Positions 1 through 5,866 of a DNA stretch of 17,609 nt are shown here, in pieces. The notes beneath the pieces were generated by a model. The model worked only from the letters and a program-made list of their open reading frames with translations. It had not been told where the DNA came from and ran no database searches. Source of the DNA: an uncultured Collinsella sp. (GTDB lineage Bacteria; Actinomycetota; Coriobacteriia; Coriobacteriales; Coriobacteriaceae); the NCBI GenBank assembly GCA_934617135.1, contig CAKTUC010000025.1, positions 1 to 17,609 of the forward strand, given 5' to 3'. Numbering within the stretch: the stretch's first letter is position 1; each line of letters begins with the position of its first letter. Both the position numbers and the translations under genes were made by a program.

Positions 1-83
1 CACATCAGGCAGTAAATAAACAAAAACACCACTCAGTGTACCCCTAAGCAATGGTGCGGCCCCAACTGGCCCCCACACAAAAC

Positions 84-108
84 GTGCCGCCCCAAAAAGG
101 GGCGGCAC
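84..108 (-). terminator. Probable intrinsic terminator downstream of rubrerythrin
   Basis: A perfect 10-bp stem (gtgccgcccc / ggggcggcac) closes a 5-base A/T loop. On the minus strand it is followed by a short gtttt run, so it fits best as the end of the rubrerythrin transcript coming from the right. On the plus strand no T-run follows. The 159-248 hairpin lies between it and the stop codon, so the true end of transcription could be at either. Confidence 0.55.
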
Positions 109-158
109 ACAAACTTTAATATCAGCTTTTCTGTAGCGAGCACGCGACGACCCGAAGC

Positions 159-248
159 CGGAGCGCAGGGCGGGGAAATACCTTTGCCTCGCGCGACCCT
201 GCGGAGCCGTGAGCGAGAGGGAAAGGTATTTCCCCGCCCTGCGCTCCG
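159..248. repeat. Long intergenic hairpin (about 34 paired positions per arm)
   Basis: Bases 159-185 are perfectly complementary to 222-248 (27 bp). After one mismatch the stem continues as 187-190 with 217-220 and, after another mismatch, 192-194 with 213-215. The 18-base loop is 195-212. The arms go from GC-rich outside to an AT-containing inner part. No T-run follows on either strand, so it is not a standard intrinsic terminator. It lies 19 bp past the rubrerythrin stop codon and could stabilise the 3' end of that mRNA, or be a dispersed palindromic element. Confidence 0.85.
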
Positions 249-267
249 CAGCAGCTAGCGTCACGCG

Positions 268-807
268 CTAGTAGTTCACCACCTGCTCCTCAAAGTACGC
301 CTTCGGGTGGTTACACACCGGGCACACCTCGGGCGCCTCGGCACCAACATGCAGGTGTCCGCAGTTCAGGCACTTCCACACCTTCACGCCCTCACGCTCA
401 AACACCTCGCCCGACTCAATGCGCTCGACAAGTTTGTTGTAGCGCTCCTCGTGGGCCTTCTCGACGGCGGCGACACCACGGAACTTTGCGGCAATCTCGG
501 CAAAGCCCTCTTCCTCGGCGGTCTTGGCAAACTCGTCGTACATCGTGGTCCACTCGTAGTTCTCGCCCGCAGCGGCATCACGCAAATTGTCCAGGGTGTC
601 GGGAACGGCGCCGTCGTGCAGGTACTTAAACCACAGCTTGGCGTGCTCGGACTCGTTGCCTGCGGTCTCGGCAAAGATATTCGAGATTTGAACGTAGCCA
701 TCCTTCTTGGCCTTAGATGCGTAGTAGCGATACTTGGTGTGCGCCTGCGACTCACCGGCAAAAGCGGTCTCGAGGTTCTTCTTGGTTTGGGAGTTCTCAA
801 AATCCAT
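268..807 (-). CDS. Rubrerythrin
   Basis: A 179-residue cytoplasmic non-haem iron protein of the kind anaerobes use to reduce hydrogen peroxide. An N-terminal ferritin-like four-helix domain (about residues 5-135) carries the diiron ligand motifs: E19 in an AGES context, E52/H55 in NESEHA, and E116/H119 in EKAH. A C-terminal rubredoxin-like domain has C146/C149 (CLNC) and C162/C165 (CPVC) for a single Fe(Cys)4 centre. Length and domain order match the classical family. The ATG at 807 is preceded by an AAGGGAAG-type ribosome binding site; an in-frame GTG at 828 lies upstream of that site and is rejected. It appears to be a single-gene transcript, with the MutY-like gene ending 114 bp upstream. 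The family assignment is secure; the physiological reductant cannot be read from the sequence. Confidence 0.96.
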   Translation of the reverse strand: MDFENSQTKKNLETAFAGESQAHTKYRYYASKAKKDGYVQISNIFAETAGNESEHAKLWFKYLHDGAVPDTLDNLRDAAAGENYEWTTMYDEFAKTAEEEGFAEIAAKFRGVAAVEKAHEERYNKLVERIESGEVFEREGVKVWKCLNCGHLHVGAEAPEVCPVCNHPKAYFEEQVVNY

Positions 808-921
808 AGGTGTACTTCCCTTCAACACATACCGCCCGTAGGCTTCGAGCGGCCTTGTCTCTAGGATGCCCTCATGTCGAAAATCTAAACCTTACAATCC
901 TGTTCTTCAGATTTGCGCAGG

Positions 922-1827
922 CTACACGCTTAGCCAGCGGTCGCCTTCGGCGCGGCAAAAGCCCTCGCGCTCAAGATCGGCCAAAATGCCTGCAACCAAG
1001 TCGCGCTCGACCGGCTCGCGGCCTGCCGCCGCCTCCATTTCGTTGACACCCGCCACGACCTCGGCGAGTGTGATGCCCGCCGGCTGCCCATCGCGCGCAG
1101 CCAGCAGCATGCGCACAATATGGGCGCGCTTTTGACGGCGCGAGCCCTCAAACTTGGACTGACGGCTATAGCTCGCCGAGCGCCTGGACGGATTGGGCAG
1201 CGTCTTCTTAAGATACGCGCCATAATCCAGCAGCGCGTAATACCATGCGCGCGGTGTGTCGGCATCGTCTTGAGGCGCGGCAAAGGGTGCGATCTCGTCT
1301 GCCGCCGCACCGGGGGCCGCCGGACAGGCGGCTTGGATCAGCGGCACCAGCTCGCGATCGGGAACGGCCGGCACATCGGGAAAGAAATGATGCAGAAAGA
1401 CCGTGCGCACGTTGGTCTCCAGATACACACCCGGTAGATCGAACGCAAACGACCGGATGCCCTGCGCCGTCGCCGGACCAATACCGGGCAGGGCGACCAA
1501 GTCGCGCGTCTCACGTGGAAACTCCCCGTCCCAGTTCTCTACAACGCGCTGAGCGGCCTTGTGGAGCGCCAGGGCGCGTCGGTTGTAGCCCATCCCCTGC
1601 CAAGCGTCCAAAACATCGGAAGGCGCGGCCTGGGCAAGCGCCTGCACGGTTGGAAATCGATCGAGCCACGCGGGCATACGCGTCTCCACACGCGGCACCT
1701 GCGTTTGCTGCAGCATAACCTCGGAAAGCCAAATAATGTACGGGTCGCGCGTTCGGCGCCACGGAAGGTCGCGATAGCGCAGAACCCCTTCCGAACGAAT
1801 CATCGAACGAAAGGGGTCCTGAATCAT
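922..1827 (-). CDS. MutY-like HhH-GPD DNA glycosylase without Fe-S cluster
   Basis: A 301-residue base-excision repair glycosylase related to the adenine glycosylase MutY. The MutY signature around residues 33-44 is present (E36 in WLSEVMLQQTQ), as is a helix-hairpin-helix LPGIGPATA at 113-121. Two features depart from standard MutY: the catalytic aspartate position (LDGNV in E. coli) reads LETNV, placing E137 there, and the four-cysteine 4Fe-4S loop is absent, replaced by the DYGAYLKK...QSKFEGS region (201-229). No C-terminal NUDIX-like domain is present. From memory, a small-glycosylase group in anaerobes and candidate phyla shares these ETNVRTV and SKFEGS motifs, so this is probably family-typical and not a broken gene. 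A low-complexity Ala/Pro/Asp insertion occupies about 168-192. The start at 1827 has an AAGGAG site 7 bases upstream. It lies 11 bp behind the Rrf2 gene, probably in one operon. The substrate is uncertain. Confidence 0.85.
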   Translation of the reverse strand: MIQDPFRSMIRSEGVLRYRDLPWRRTRDPYIIWLSEVMLQQTQVPRVETRMPAWLDRFPTVQALAQAAPSDVLDAWQGMGYNRRALALHKAAQRVVENWDGEFPRETRDLVALPGIGPATAQGIRSFAFDLPGVYLETNVRTVFLHHFFPDVPAVPDRELVPLIQAACPAAPGAAADEIAPFAAPQDDADTPRAWYYALLDYGAYLKKTLPNPSRRSASYSRQSKFEGSRRQKRAHIVRMLLAARDGQPAGITLAEVVAGVNEMEAAAGREPVERDLVAGILADLEREGFCRAEGDRWLSV

Positions 1828-1838
1828 GGCTATGCTCC

Positions 1839-2333
1839 TTATGCGGCGCTATTCCTCCCGGAAGCGCACGTACAGGTGGCGTACTCGGGAAACGCATCGC
1901 GGTCGGCGAACTTGGAATCGACGGCCGGGAACTGGCGGTGAGCGACGATATCGCCCAGCGAAACGGAATCGAGGTAGTCGCGCATCAGCGCTTGAGCTCC
2001 GGCCCACAGGGGATGATAGCAGCACGTGCCCATGCGCGCACAGTCACCATCGGGCGCGGTGCAATCGTTCATGACCATGGGGCCCTGGACTGCCTCAACG
2101 ACCTGGCGGATGGTGACATCGTCGGGGCTGACCTTAAGACGCATGCCGCCATGGACGCCACGCAGGCTCTCGACAATACCGGCCTGAACCAAACCATGCT
2201 GGATCGAACGGGCAAATGAATACGGGACATTGACCTCTTCGGCGGCAGTGCGAACAGAAAGCAGACGCTCCGGGTCCTCGGCAAGCATCGCGAGCATGCG
2301 AAGGGCGTAATCAGTCTTCCTCGATATGTCCAT
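1839..2333 (-). CDS. Rrf2-family transcriptional regulator with IscR/NsrR-like cysteines
   Basis: A 164-residue DNA-binding protein. The N-terminal winged helix begins MDISRKTDYALRML and includes the family-typical segments VPYSFARSI and LRGVHGGMRL (residues 36-66). A cysteine cluster follows at C91, C98, C104 and C105, close to the spacing of the [2Fe-2S]-binding cysteines of IscR, so iron-sulfur or nitric oxide/redox sensing is likely by family knowledge. Two extra cysteines (C154, C156) sit in the C-terminal tail. The ATG at 2333 has an AAAGGGG site just upstream. It is probably the first gene of a two-gene operon with the MutY-like glycosylase: the spacing is 11 bp and the downstream ribosome site lies next to this stop codon. 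Whether it represses its own operon or the nearby rubrerythrin is not shown. IscR, NsrR and CymR cannot be told apart here. Confidence 0.9.
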   Translation of the reverse strand: MDISRKTDYALRMLAMLAEDPERLLSVRTAAEEVNVPYSFARSIQHGLVQAGIVESLRGVHGGMRLKVSPDDVTIRQVVEAVQGPMVMNDCTAPDGDCARMGTCCYHPLWAGAQALMRDYLDSVSLGDIVAHRQFPAVDSKFADRDAFPEYATCTCASGRNSAA

Positions 2334-2358
2334 TTTTCCCCTTTCAAGGAATAGGAAC

Positions 2359-2384
2359 AGCTCGAACGAGCTCCGGGGCCGAGC
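2359..2384. promoter_or_regulatory. Dyad cluster just upstream of the Rrf2 gene (possible operator)
   Basis: The near-perfect dyad agctcg-aa-cgagct (2359-2372) overlaps a second inverted pair that ends in gagct at 2380-2384. It sits 26 bp before the Rrf2 start codon, where an autoregulatory operator would be expected. It could equally be an mRNA hairpin. The link to Rrf2 is inference. Confidence 0.3.
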
Positions 2385-2492
2385 TTACGTCGAGACACCA
2401 ATGACCGTATGGACGCCCAAATAGCAAAACGGGTGCCCACTGAATGCCGTGTTTGAAGCCTCTTGCATCAAAAACGGCCCACAGTGCGATTC

Positions 2493-2521
2493 AGTATAAC
2501 CTAACCCCCTGCTTCGTTGAA
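2493..2521 (-). promoter_or_regulatory. Candidate promoter for the Rrf2-glycosylase operon
   Basis: On the minus strand TTCAAC (2516-2521) and TATACT (2493-2498) are separated by 17 bp; the -10 matches consensus at five of six bases and the -35 at three. The implied leader is about 155 nt. A 12-bp perfect palindrome tgttgcgcaaca (2526-2537) lies just upstream of the -35 and may be a regulator site. The rest of 2334-2651 holds no gene I can support. Confidence 0.4.
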
Positions 2522-2651
2522 CTGGTGTTGCGCAACAAACGCCTTGTTTGAGCACATGTCTCAGACGGAGCCTGTCCGGGAATTGGAAGGATTTGGTTTT
2601 GGGTGAGGAAGCAAAAGAAGCGGTCTCGAAGATCAATGTCCTATCAAACGC

Positions 2652-2679
2652 AAAAAGCCACGTCCGAAGACGTGGCTTT
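2652..2679 (-). terminator. Intrinsic terminator of tRNA-Asp
   Basis: An 11-bp stem (2654-2664 with 2669-2679) closes on a UUCG-type tetraloop on the minus strand and runs into five T residues (complement of 2652-2656). It begins 9 bp past the encoded CCA end of the tRNA. Confidence 0.85.
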
Positions 2680-2687
2680 AATTGCGT

Positions 2688-2765
<78 letters not shown>

Positions 2766-2811
2766 AGGCAGTCGTTCGCGTTTGTTTCCGCTCGCGTGCG
2801 CTGCGGGGATT

Positions 2812-2841
2812 AGTATACACAGAAGTCTGTCCGGCGCGCAA
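2812..2841 (-). promoter_or_regulatory. Candidate promoter of tRNA-Asp
   Basis: On the minus strand TTGCGC (2836-2841) and TATACT (2812-2817) are separated by 18 bp and lie about 47 bp before the mature tRNA 5' end. An A/T-tract (about 2844-2863) just upstream could act as an UP element. The same -10 hexamer appears in the candidate Rrf2 promoter. Confidence 0.55.
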
Positions 2842-2872
2842 CAACTTTTTTGAAAAAATTTTTGGGCCCTCC

Positions 2873-3017
2873 GGGAGGGTCTCCGGGGCTGTGGGGCGCG
2901 GGTTAAGTTTGCTGCTCTACAGTCCTGCGCAAGACGGAAAGCACATTAAGTGCTTTCCTTTGCGTGCGGAACTCGCGACAAACTTAACCCGCGCCCCACA
3001 GCCCCGGAGACCCTCCC
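2873..3017. repeat. 145-bp hairpin with perfect 38-bp arms
   Basis: Bases 2873-2910 are perfectly complementary to 2980-3017. The 69-base centre also folds: ggaaagcac (2936-2944) pairs with gtgctttcc (2950-2958) around attaa, and cgcaa (2928-2932) can pair with ttgcg (2960-2964), so the whole block can form one nearly continuous stem. It lies between the phosphoesterase gene and tRNA-Asp, outside any coding frame I can support. A short GC palindrome (ccctccgggaggg) overlaps its left edge. It is too long for an ordinary terminator, and no T-run follows directly. A dispersed palindromic element or a structured transcript is possible. Confidence 0.9.
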
Positions 3018-3132
3018 TGCCGTCACTTTGTTCAACCAGTTTTGCGGGCGTGCGCCGCTGCGCGGCTCGCCCGCGTGCTCCTCGACGGGGTTGTCTGATG
3101 GTTGTTGTTGAACTTCGGCCTTTGGCTCAAAG
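3018..3132. other. Gene-free segment with further inverted repeats
   Basis: This stretch between the long hairpin and the phosphoesterase terminator holds no supported gene. It can fold: gcgggcg pairs with cgcccgc around an inner gccgc/gcggc stem, and the flanking gttcaac and gttgaac near each end are complementary. The whole 2766-3174 interval is therefore dense in secondary structure. Its function is unknown. Confidence 0.4.
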
Positions 3133-3167
3133 AAAAACGGGGGATGCTCTGTGCATCCCCCGTTTTT
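3133..3167 (-). terminator. Bidirectional intrinsic terminator after the phosphoesterase gene
   Basis: A 15-bp perfect stem (3133-3147 with 3153-3167) has a 5-base loop and A/T tails on both sides, giving a T-run on either strand. It lies 8 bp beyond the phosphoesterase stop codon. Confidence 0.9.
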
Positions 3168-3174
3168 GTTGCGG

Positions 3175-3642
3175 TTACTCTAGGTCAATAAACTTGGTGC
3201 TTATGACATGGCCGTCTTTTACTAGCATTCTGGCCATGGTGGGGCCTCGGGTGCCTCTGGGGTAGCTGGCGCTGCCGGGGTTGAGGACCAGGCAGCGGCC
3301 TACTTGGGCTTCTTTGGTTACGTGGGTGTGGCCGTTGATGGCTACGTCTACGGATCCCACGGGCAGGTCTTCACGGTAGTGGGCTACGGCGAATTTGAGG
3401 CCTTCGTAGGTGAAGAGGGCCAGACGGTCTACGTCCGGGCCGTAGTCGCGGTAGTAGTCGTTGTTGCCTAGGACCGCTCGCACGGGGGCGATGGTACATA
3501 GGTGCTCGTAATCCATCTCTGAGGTGAGGTCTCCGGCGTGGATGATCAGATCTGCGCCCTTGAGCTCGTCTAGGAGCGCGGGCGATAGATAGCCGTGGGT
3601 GTCCGAGATGATGTCGATGCGCTTGGCGCTTGCACTGTTCAT
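3175..3642 (-). CDS. YfcE/MJ0936-type metallophosphoesterase
   Basis: A 155-residue cytoplasmic phosphodiesterase-like enzyme of the calcineurin-like superfamily. The metal-binding motifs appear in the usual order: D14-x-H16 in SDTHG, G37-D38 in HAGDL, G59-N-N-D62, H88 in AHY, and G104-H-T-H107. Length fits the small YfcE/MJ0936 group, which hydrolyses phosphodiesters in vitro but often has no known natural substrate. The ATG at 3642 has an AGAAGGG site 5 bases upstream. It appears to be transcribed alone: a terminator from the preceding two-component operon lies at 3679-3726, and its own terminator follows at 3133-3167. Codon use seems slightly less biased than in neighbours (AGA, CGA and CTA codons occur), but not enough to argue for recent transfer. 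Confidence 0.92.
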   Translation of the reverse strand: MNSASAKRIDIISDTHGYLSPALLDELKGADLIIHAGDLTSEMDYEHLCTIAPVRAVLGNNDYYRDYGPDVDRLALFTYEGLKFAVAHYREDLPVGSVDVAINGHTHVTKEAQVGRCLVLNPGSASYPRGTRGPTMARMLVKDGHVISTKFIDLE

Positions 3643-3678
3643 GGGATCCCTTCTGCAAAACTGATTTGGCGGTTATAC

Positions 3679-3726
3679 AAAAAGCCCCACGGCTCCGCAG
3701 ACAATTGGTCTACCGAGCTGCGGGGC
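3679..3726 (-). terminator. Intrinsic terminator of the glycosyltransferase-kinase-regulator operon
   Basis: Bases 3684-3702 pair with 3708-3726 (19 positions with a few mismatches or G-U pairs), loop 3703-3707. On the minus strand the stem is followed by five T residues (complement of 3679-3683). It starts just after the LytTR regulator stop codon. Confidence 0.85.
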
Positions 3727-3733
3727 CAGTGTG

Positions 3734-4450
3734 CTAGAGGCTCAGGGCCTTCTTGAGCGGCACGACGCGGCGGCGCGAAACCGGCACGCGTTCATCGACG
3801 CCCGTAATGCCCAGCTGGATGGCACCCGAGGGCACGGTCTCGACGTCCGTGACGCACGCCAAGTTGACGATATAGCGGCGATGCACGCGGAAGAAGCCAA
3901 AGTCGCAAAGCTTGGCCTCGAACTGCGCCAGCGAAGTCGTCGACAGGAAGCGATCGTCGATCGTGTAGATGCAGGAGTAATCGTCCTTGGCCATAATGAA
4001 GCGAATGTCATCGACGGGAATGAGGACCTTACGGCCGCCCTTTTCCACCGGAATGCGCTCGATGGTGGCCTTGCTGTCCGTGACGGGCTTGGCGCGCTGC
4101 ATGACCTTCTCGATCGCGCGATCCAGGCGCGCCTCCTCAACCGGCTTCATTAGGTAATCGACGGCATCTACGTCGAACGCCTCGACGGCATGATCGCTAT
4201 ATGCGGTCACAAACACAATCGCCGGCGGATTCTTGAGCTTATGCAGCGCCTCGGCAAGCTGCAAGCCAGAAGCGCCGGGCATCGAGATATCGAGAAATAC
4301 GACATCGACGCGGCTTTCCATCAACATCTCAATGGCGGAGCGGACGCTCGACGCCTCAGTGATCGTGCCGATCTTGCCCGTCTGCTCGAGCAAGAAGCGA
4401 AGTTCCGAACGGGCCGGGGCCTCATCATCCACAATCATCGCACGCAGCAT
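3734..4450 (-). CDS. LytTR-family response regulator 1
   Basis: A 238-residue regulator of the LytR/AlgR type. The receiver domain (about 3-118) has acidic residues D8/D9, phosphoacceptor D54 in VFLDISMPG, T82 and K102 (MKP). A LytTR DNA-binding domain follows (about 130-236), with the typical FRVHRRYIVN segment near residues 187-196. It should be phosphorylated by the adjacent LytS-like kinase and bind paired direct repeats at promoters. The ATG at 4450 is chosen because MLRAMIVDDE is the natural domain start and a GAAAGG site precedes it; an upstream in-frame TTG at 4474 lacks one. The kinase gene ends 72 bp upstream, and that gap contains a hairpin. Its targets cannot be read from the window. 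It is clearly paralogous to the regulator at 9622-10356. Confidence 0.95.
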   Translation of the reverse strand: MLRAMIVDDEAPARSELRFLLEQTGKIGTITEASSVRSAIEMLMESRVDVVFLDISMPGASGLQLAEALHKLKNPPAIVFVTAYSDHAVEAFDVDAVDYLMKPVEEARLDRAIEKVMQRAKPVTDSKATIERIPVEKGGRKVLIPVDDIRFIMAKDDYSCIYTIDDRFLSTTSLAQFEAKLCDFGFFRVHRRYIVNLACVTDVETVPSGAIQLGITGVDERVPVSRRRVVPLKKALSL

Positions 4451-4475
4451 AGGGTTTAAACCTTTCGTCAACAAA

Positions 4476-4513
4476 CTACGACGGGCATCCGCCAGTTGGC
4501 GTTGAGCCCGTAG
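4476..4513 (-). other. Hairpin between kinase 1 and regulator 1
   Basis: In the 72-bp gap, ctacg...gggc pairs with gcccgtag (outer stem, 2-base bulge) around an inner cgcc-agtt-ggcg stem (4490-4501). On the minus strand only a broken T-stretch follows. It could reduce read-through or protect mRNA ends, changing the kinase-to-regulator ratio. Confidence 0.4.
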
Positions 4514-4522
4514 CCTTTTATT

Positions 4523-5866
4523 TTACTCTTGAATGTCAAAGATGCTCTCTGACAAATCAAGATGCAGGAGCACTTTGGTACCCTTGCCCGGCGCCGATTC
4601 GACGCGCGTATAAGAGTGCGGTCCATAAAAGCGATGGATGCGCTCAGAAATATTGTGCATGGCCACGCCGGCGCCGCCGCCTTGCGGCGAGCTGGCATCG
4701 GGGCGTGCGGAGCGCTCATCAAACAGCCTCGCAGCCGTGCCCTCGTCCATGCCCACGCCGTTGTCGGCCACGGCGATCAGAATCGCGTCGTCGCCGTCTT
4801 GGTGGACGGTCACGTCGATCCTCAGAGCGCCGTCATCGCCCATGCCATGGCGCACGGCGTTCTCGACAATCGGCTGGATTACAAAGGCCGGGACCAACGT
4901 GTCCTCGACATCCTCCGAGACATCGAAGGTCGCCAGTACGCGGTCCTCGCCAAAGCGCGCCTTCTCAAACGTCAGGTAGCGCTTTGTCTGGGCCACCTCG
5001 CGCGAGACCGGGATGAGCGACCCCGAGTTGTCGAGCGTGGCGCGGTAGAACGACGAGAACTCGCGCAGCAGCTCGCGGGCACGCAACGGATCGGTGCGTG
5101 TAAACGACGCGATGGTGTTGAGCGTGTTAAACAGAAAGTGAGGATTGATCTGTGCCTGCAGGGCACGAACCTCGGCACGGGCCGTGAGCTCCTTTTGCAC
5201 CTCGAGCTCGTGGATGGCGAGCTGCGTGGACAGGATCTCGGCAAAGCCCGAAGCAAGCGCATACTGGGTGCGGTCGACGGCGCGCGGGGTCTTGTAGTAG
5301 AACTTGAGCGTGCCGACGGTGCGGTCACCCACCTTGATGGGGGCGATGATGCCCGCCGGGACCTGGTTGTGCGAACCATCCGAGCCGACGACGTCCACCA
5401 CGCGGTTGAACGACTGCACGATACCGTGCTCAATGACGTAGCGCGTGGCAAGCGTGTGGATGGGCGAATCGGGCAGCAGCTTTTCCTCGAACTCGCCCGC
5501 GCAGGCCAGCACGTTGCTCTCGTCGGTGATGGCAACGGTCATGGCACGCGTCTCGGGCAGAATACGCTGGCACACCAGGCGCGCCGACTCCTGCGTCAGG
5601 CCGCCTTTAATGTCCTCGAGCATGGCAGAGGCAACCGAGAGCGTCTCCTCGGTGTACTGGGAGCGCACCGAATCGGGGTTGAGCGTCAAGAAGATAAAGA
5701 TACACAGGAAGATGCACAGCAGCGCACAGGCGACCACCGTGGCAATCGGCTCGATGCCGGTCGCCAAGGCAAAGATAAAGTACGCCAACACGCAAACGGC
5801 GCAGACGACGGCAATGATGCGAAAGATTGAAATTGAATTATCGCGCTGGGCGCGGCGGTCGATCAT
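4523..5866 (-). CDS. LytS-like sensor histidine kinase 1
   Basis: A 447-residue membrane kinase. Two membrane segments lie near residues 14-36 and 40-61. A cytoplasmic GAF-like sensor region follows (about 75-215), then a His_kinase domain with phosphoacceptor H243 in NPHFLFN and an HATPase domain with N336 (PIVENAVRHG), G1 box DNGVGM (368-373) and a glycine-rich GAGVAM (398-403). The short two-helix anchor replaces the multi-span 5TM domain of classical LytS, so sensing is probably cytoplasmic or intramembrane. The ATG at 5866 overlaps the stop codon of the glycosyltransferase gene (ATGA), and GGAGGGG lies 5-11 bases upstream, inside that gene. It is therefore translationally coupled to the glycosyltransferase and followed by its LytTR partner. 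The ligand is unknown. Confidence 0.95.
   Translation of the reverse strand: MIDRRAQRDNSISIFRIIAVVCAVCVLAYFIFALATGIEPIATVVACALLCIFLCIFIFLTLNPDSVRSQYTEETLSVASAMLEDIKGGLTQESARLVCQRILPETRAMTVAITDESNVLACAGEFEEKLLPDSPIHTLATRYVIEHGIVQSFNRVVDVVGSDGSHNQVPAGIIAPIKVGDRTVGTLKFYYKTPRAVDRTQYALASGFAEILSTQLAIHELEVQKELTARAEVRALQAQINPHFLFNTLNTIASFTRTDPLRARELLREFSSFYRATLDNSGSLIPVSREVAQTKRYLTFEKARFGEDRVLATFDVSEDVEDTLVPAFVIQPIVENAVRHGMGDDGALRIDVTVHQDGDDAILIAVADNGVGMDEGTAARLFDERSARPDASSPQGGGAGVAMHNISERIHRFYGPHSYTRVESAPGKGTKVLLHLDLSESIFDIQE

Noticed and set aside
159..248. The long hairpin after rubrerythrin as a standard terminator.
   Set aside because: The stem is far too long and no T-run follows on either strand; the 84-108 hairpin is a better terminator.
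2385..2636. An 83-residue minus-strand frame upstream of the Rrf2 gene.
   Set aside because: It overlaps the candidate promoter, has no ribosome binding site or recognisable motif, and the composition is not coding-like.
4562..5830. A 422-codon plus-strand frame opposite kinase 1, and similar long plus-strand frames opposite the glycosyltransferase, amidohydrolase and arcC.
   Set aside because: All are mirror frames of well-supported genes in GC-rich DNA, with low-complexity composition and no known fold.
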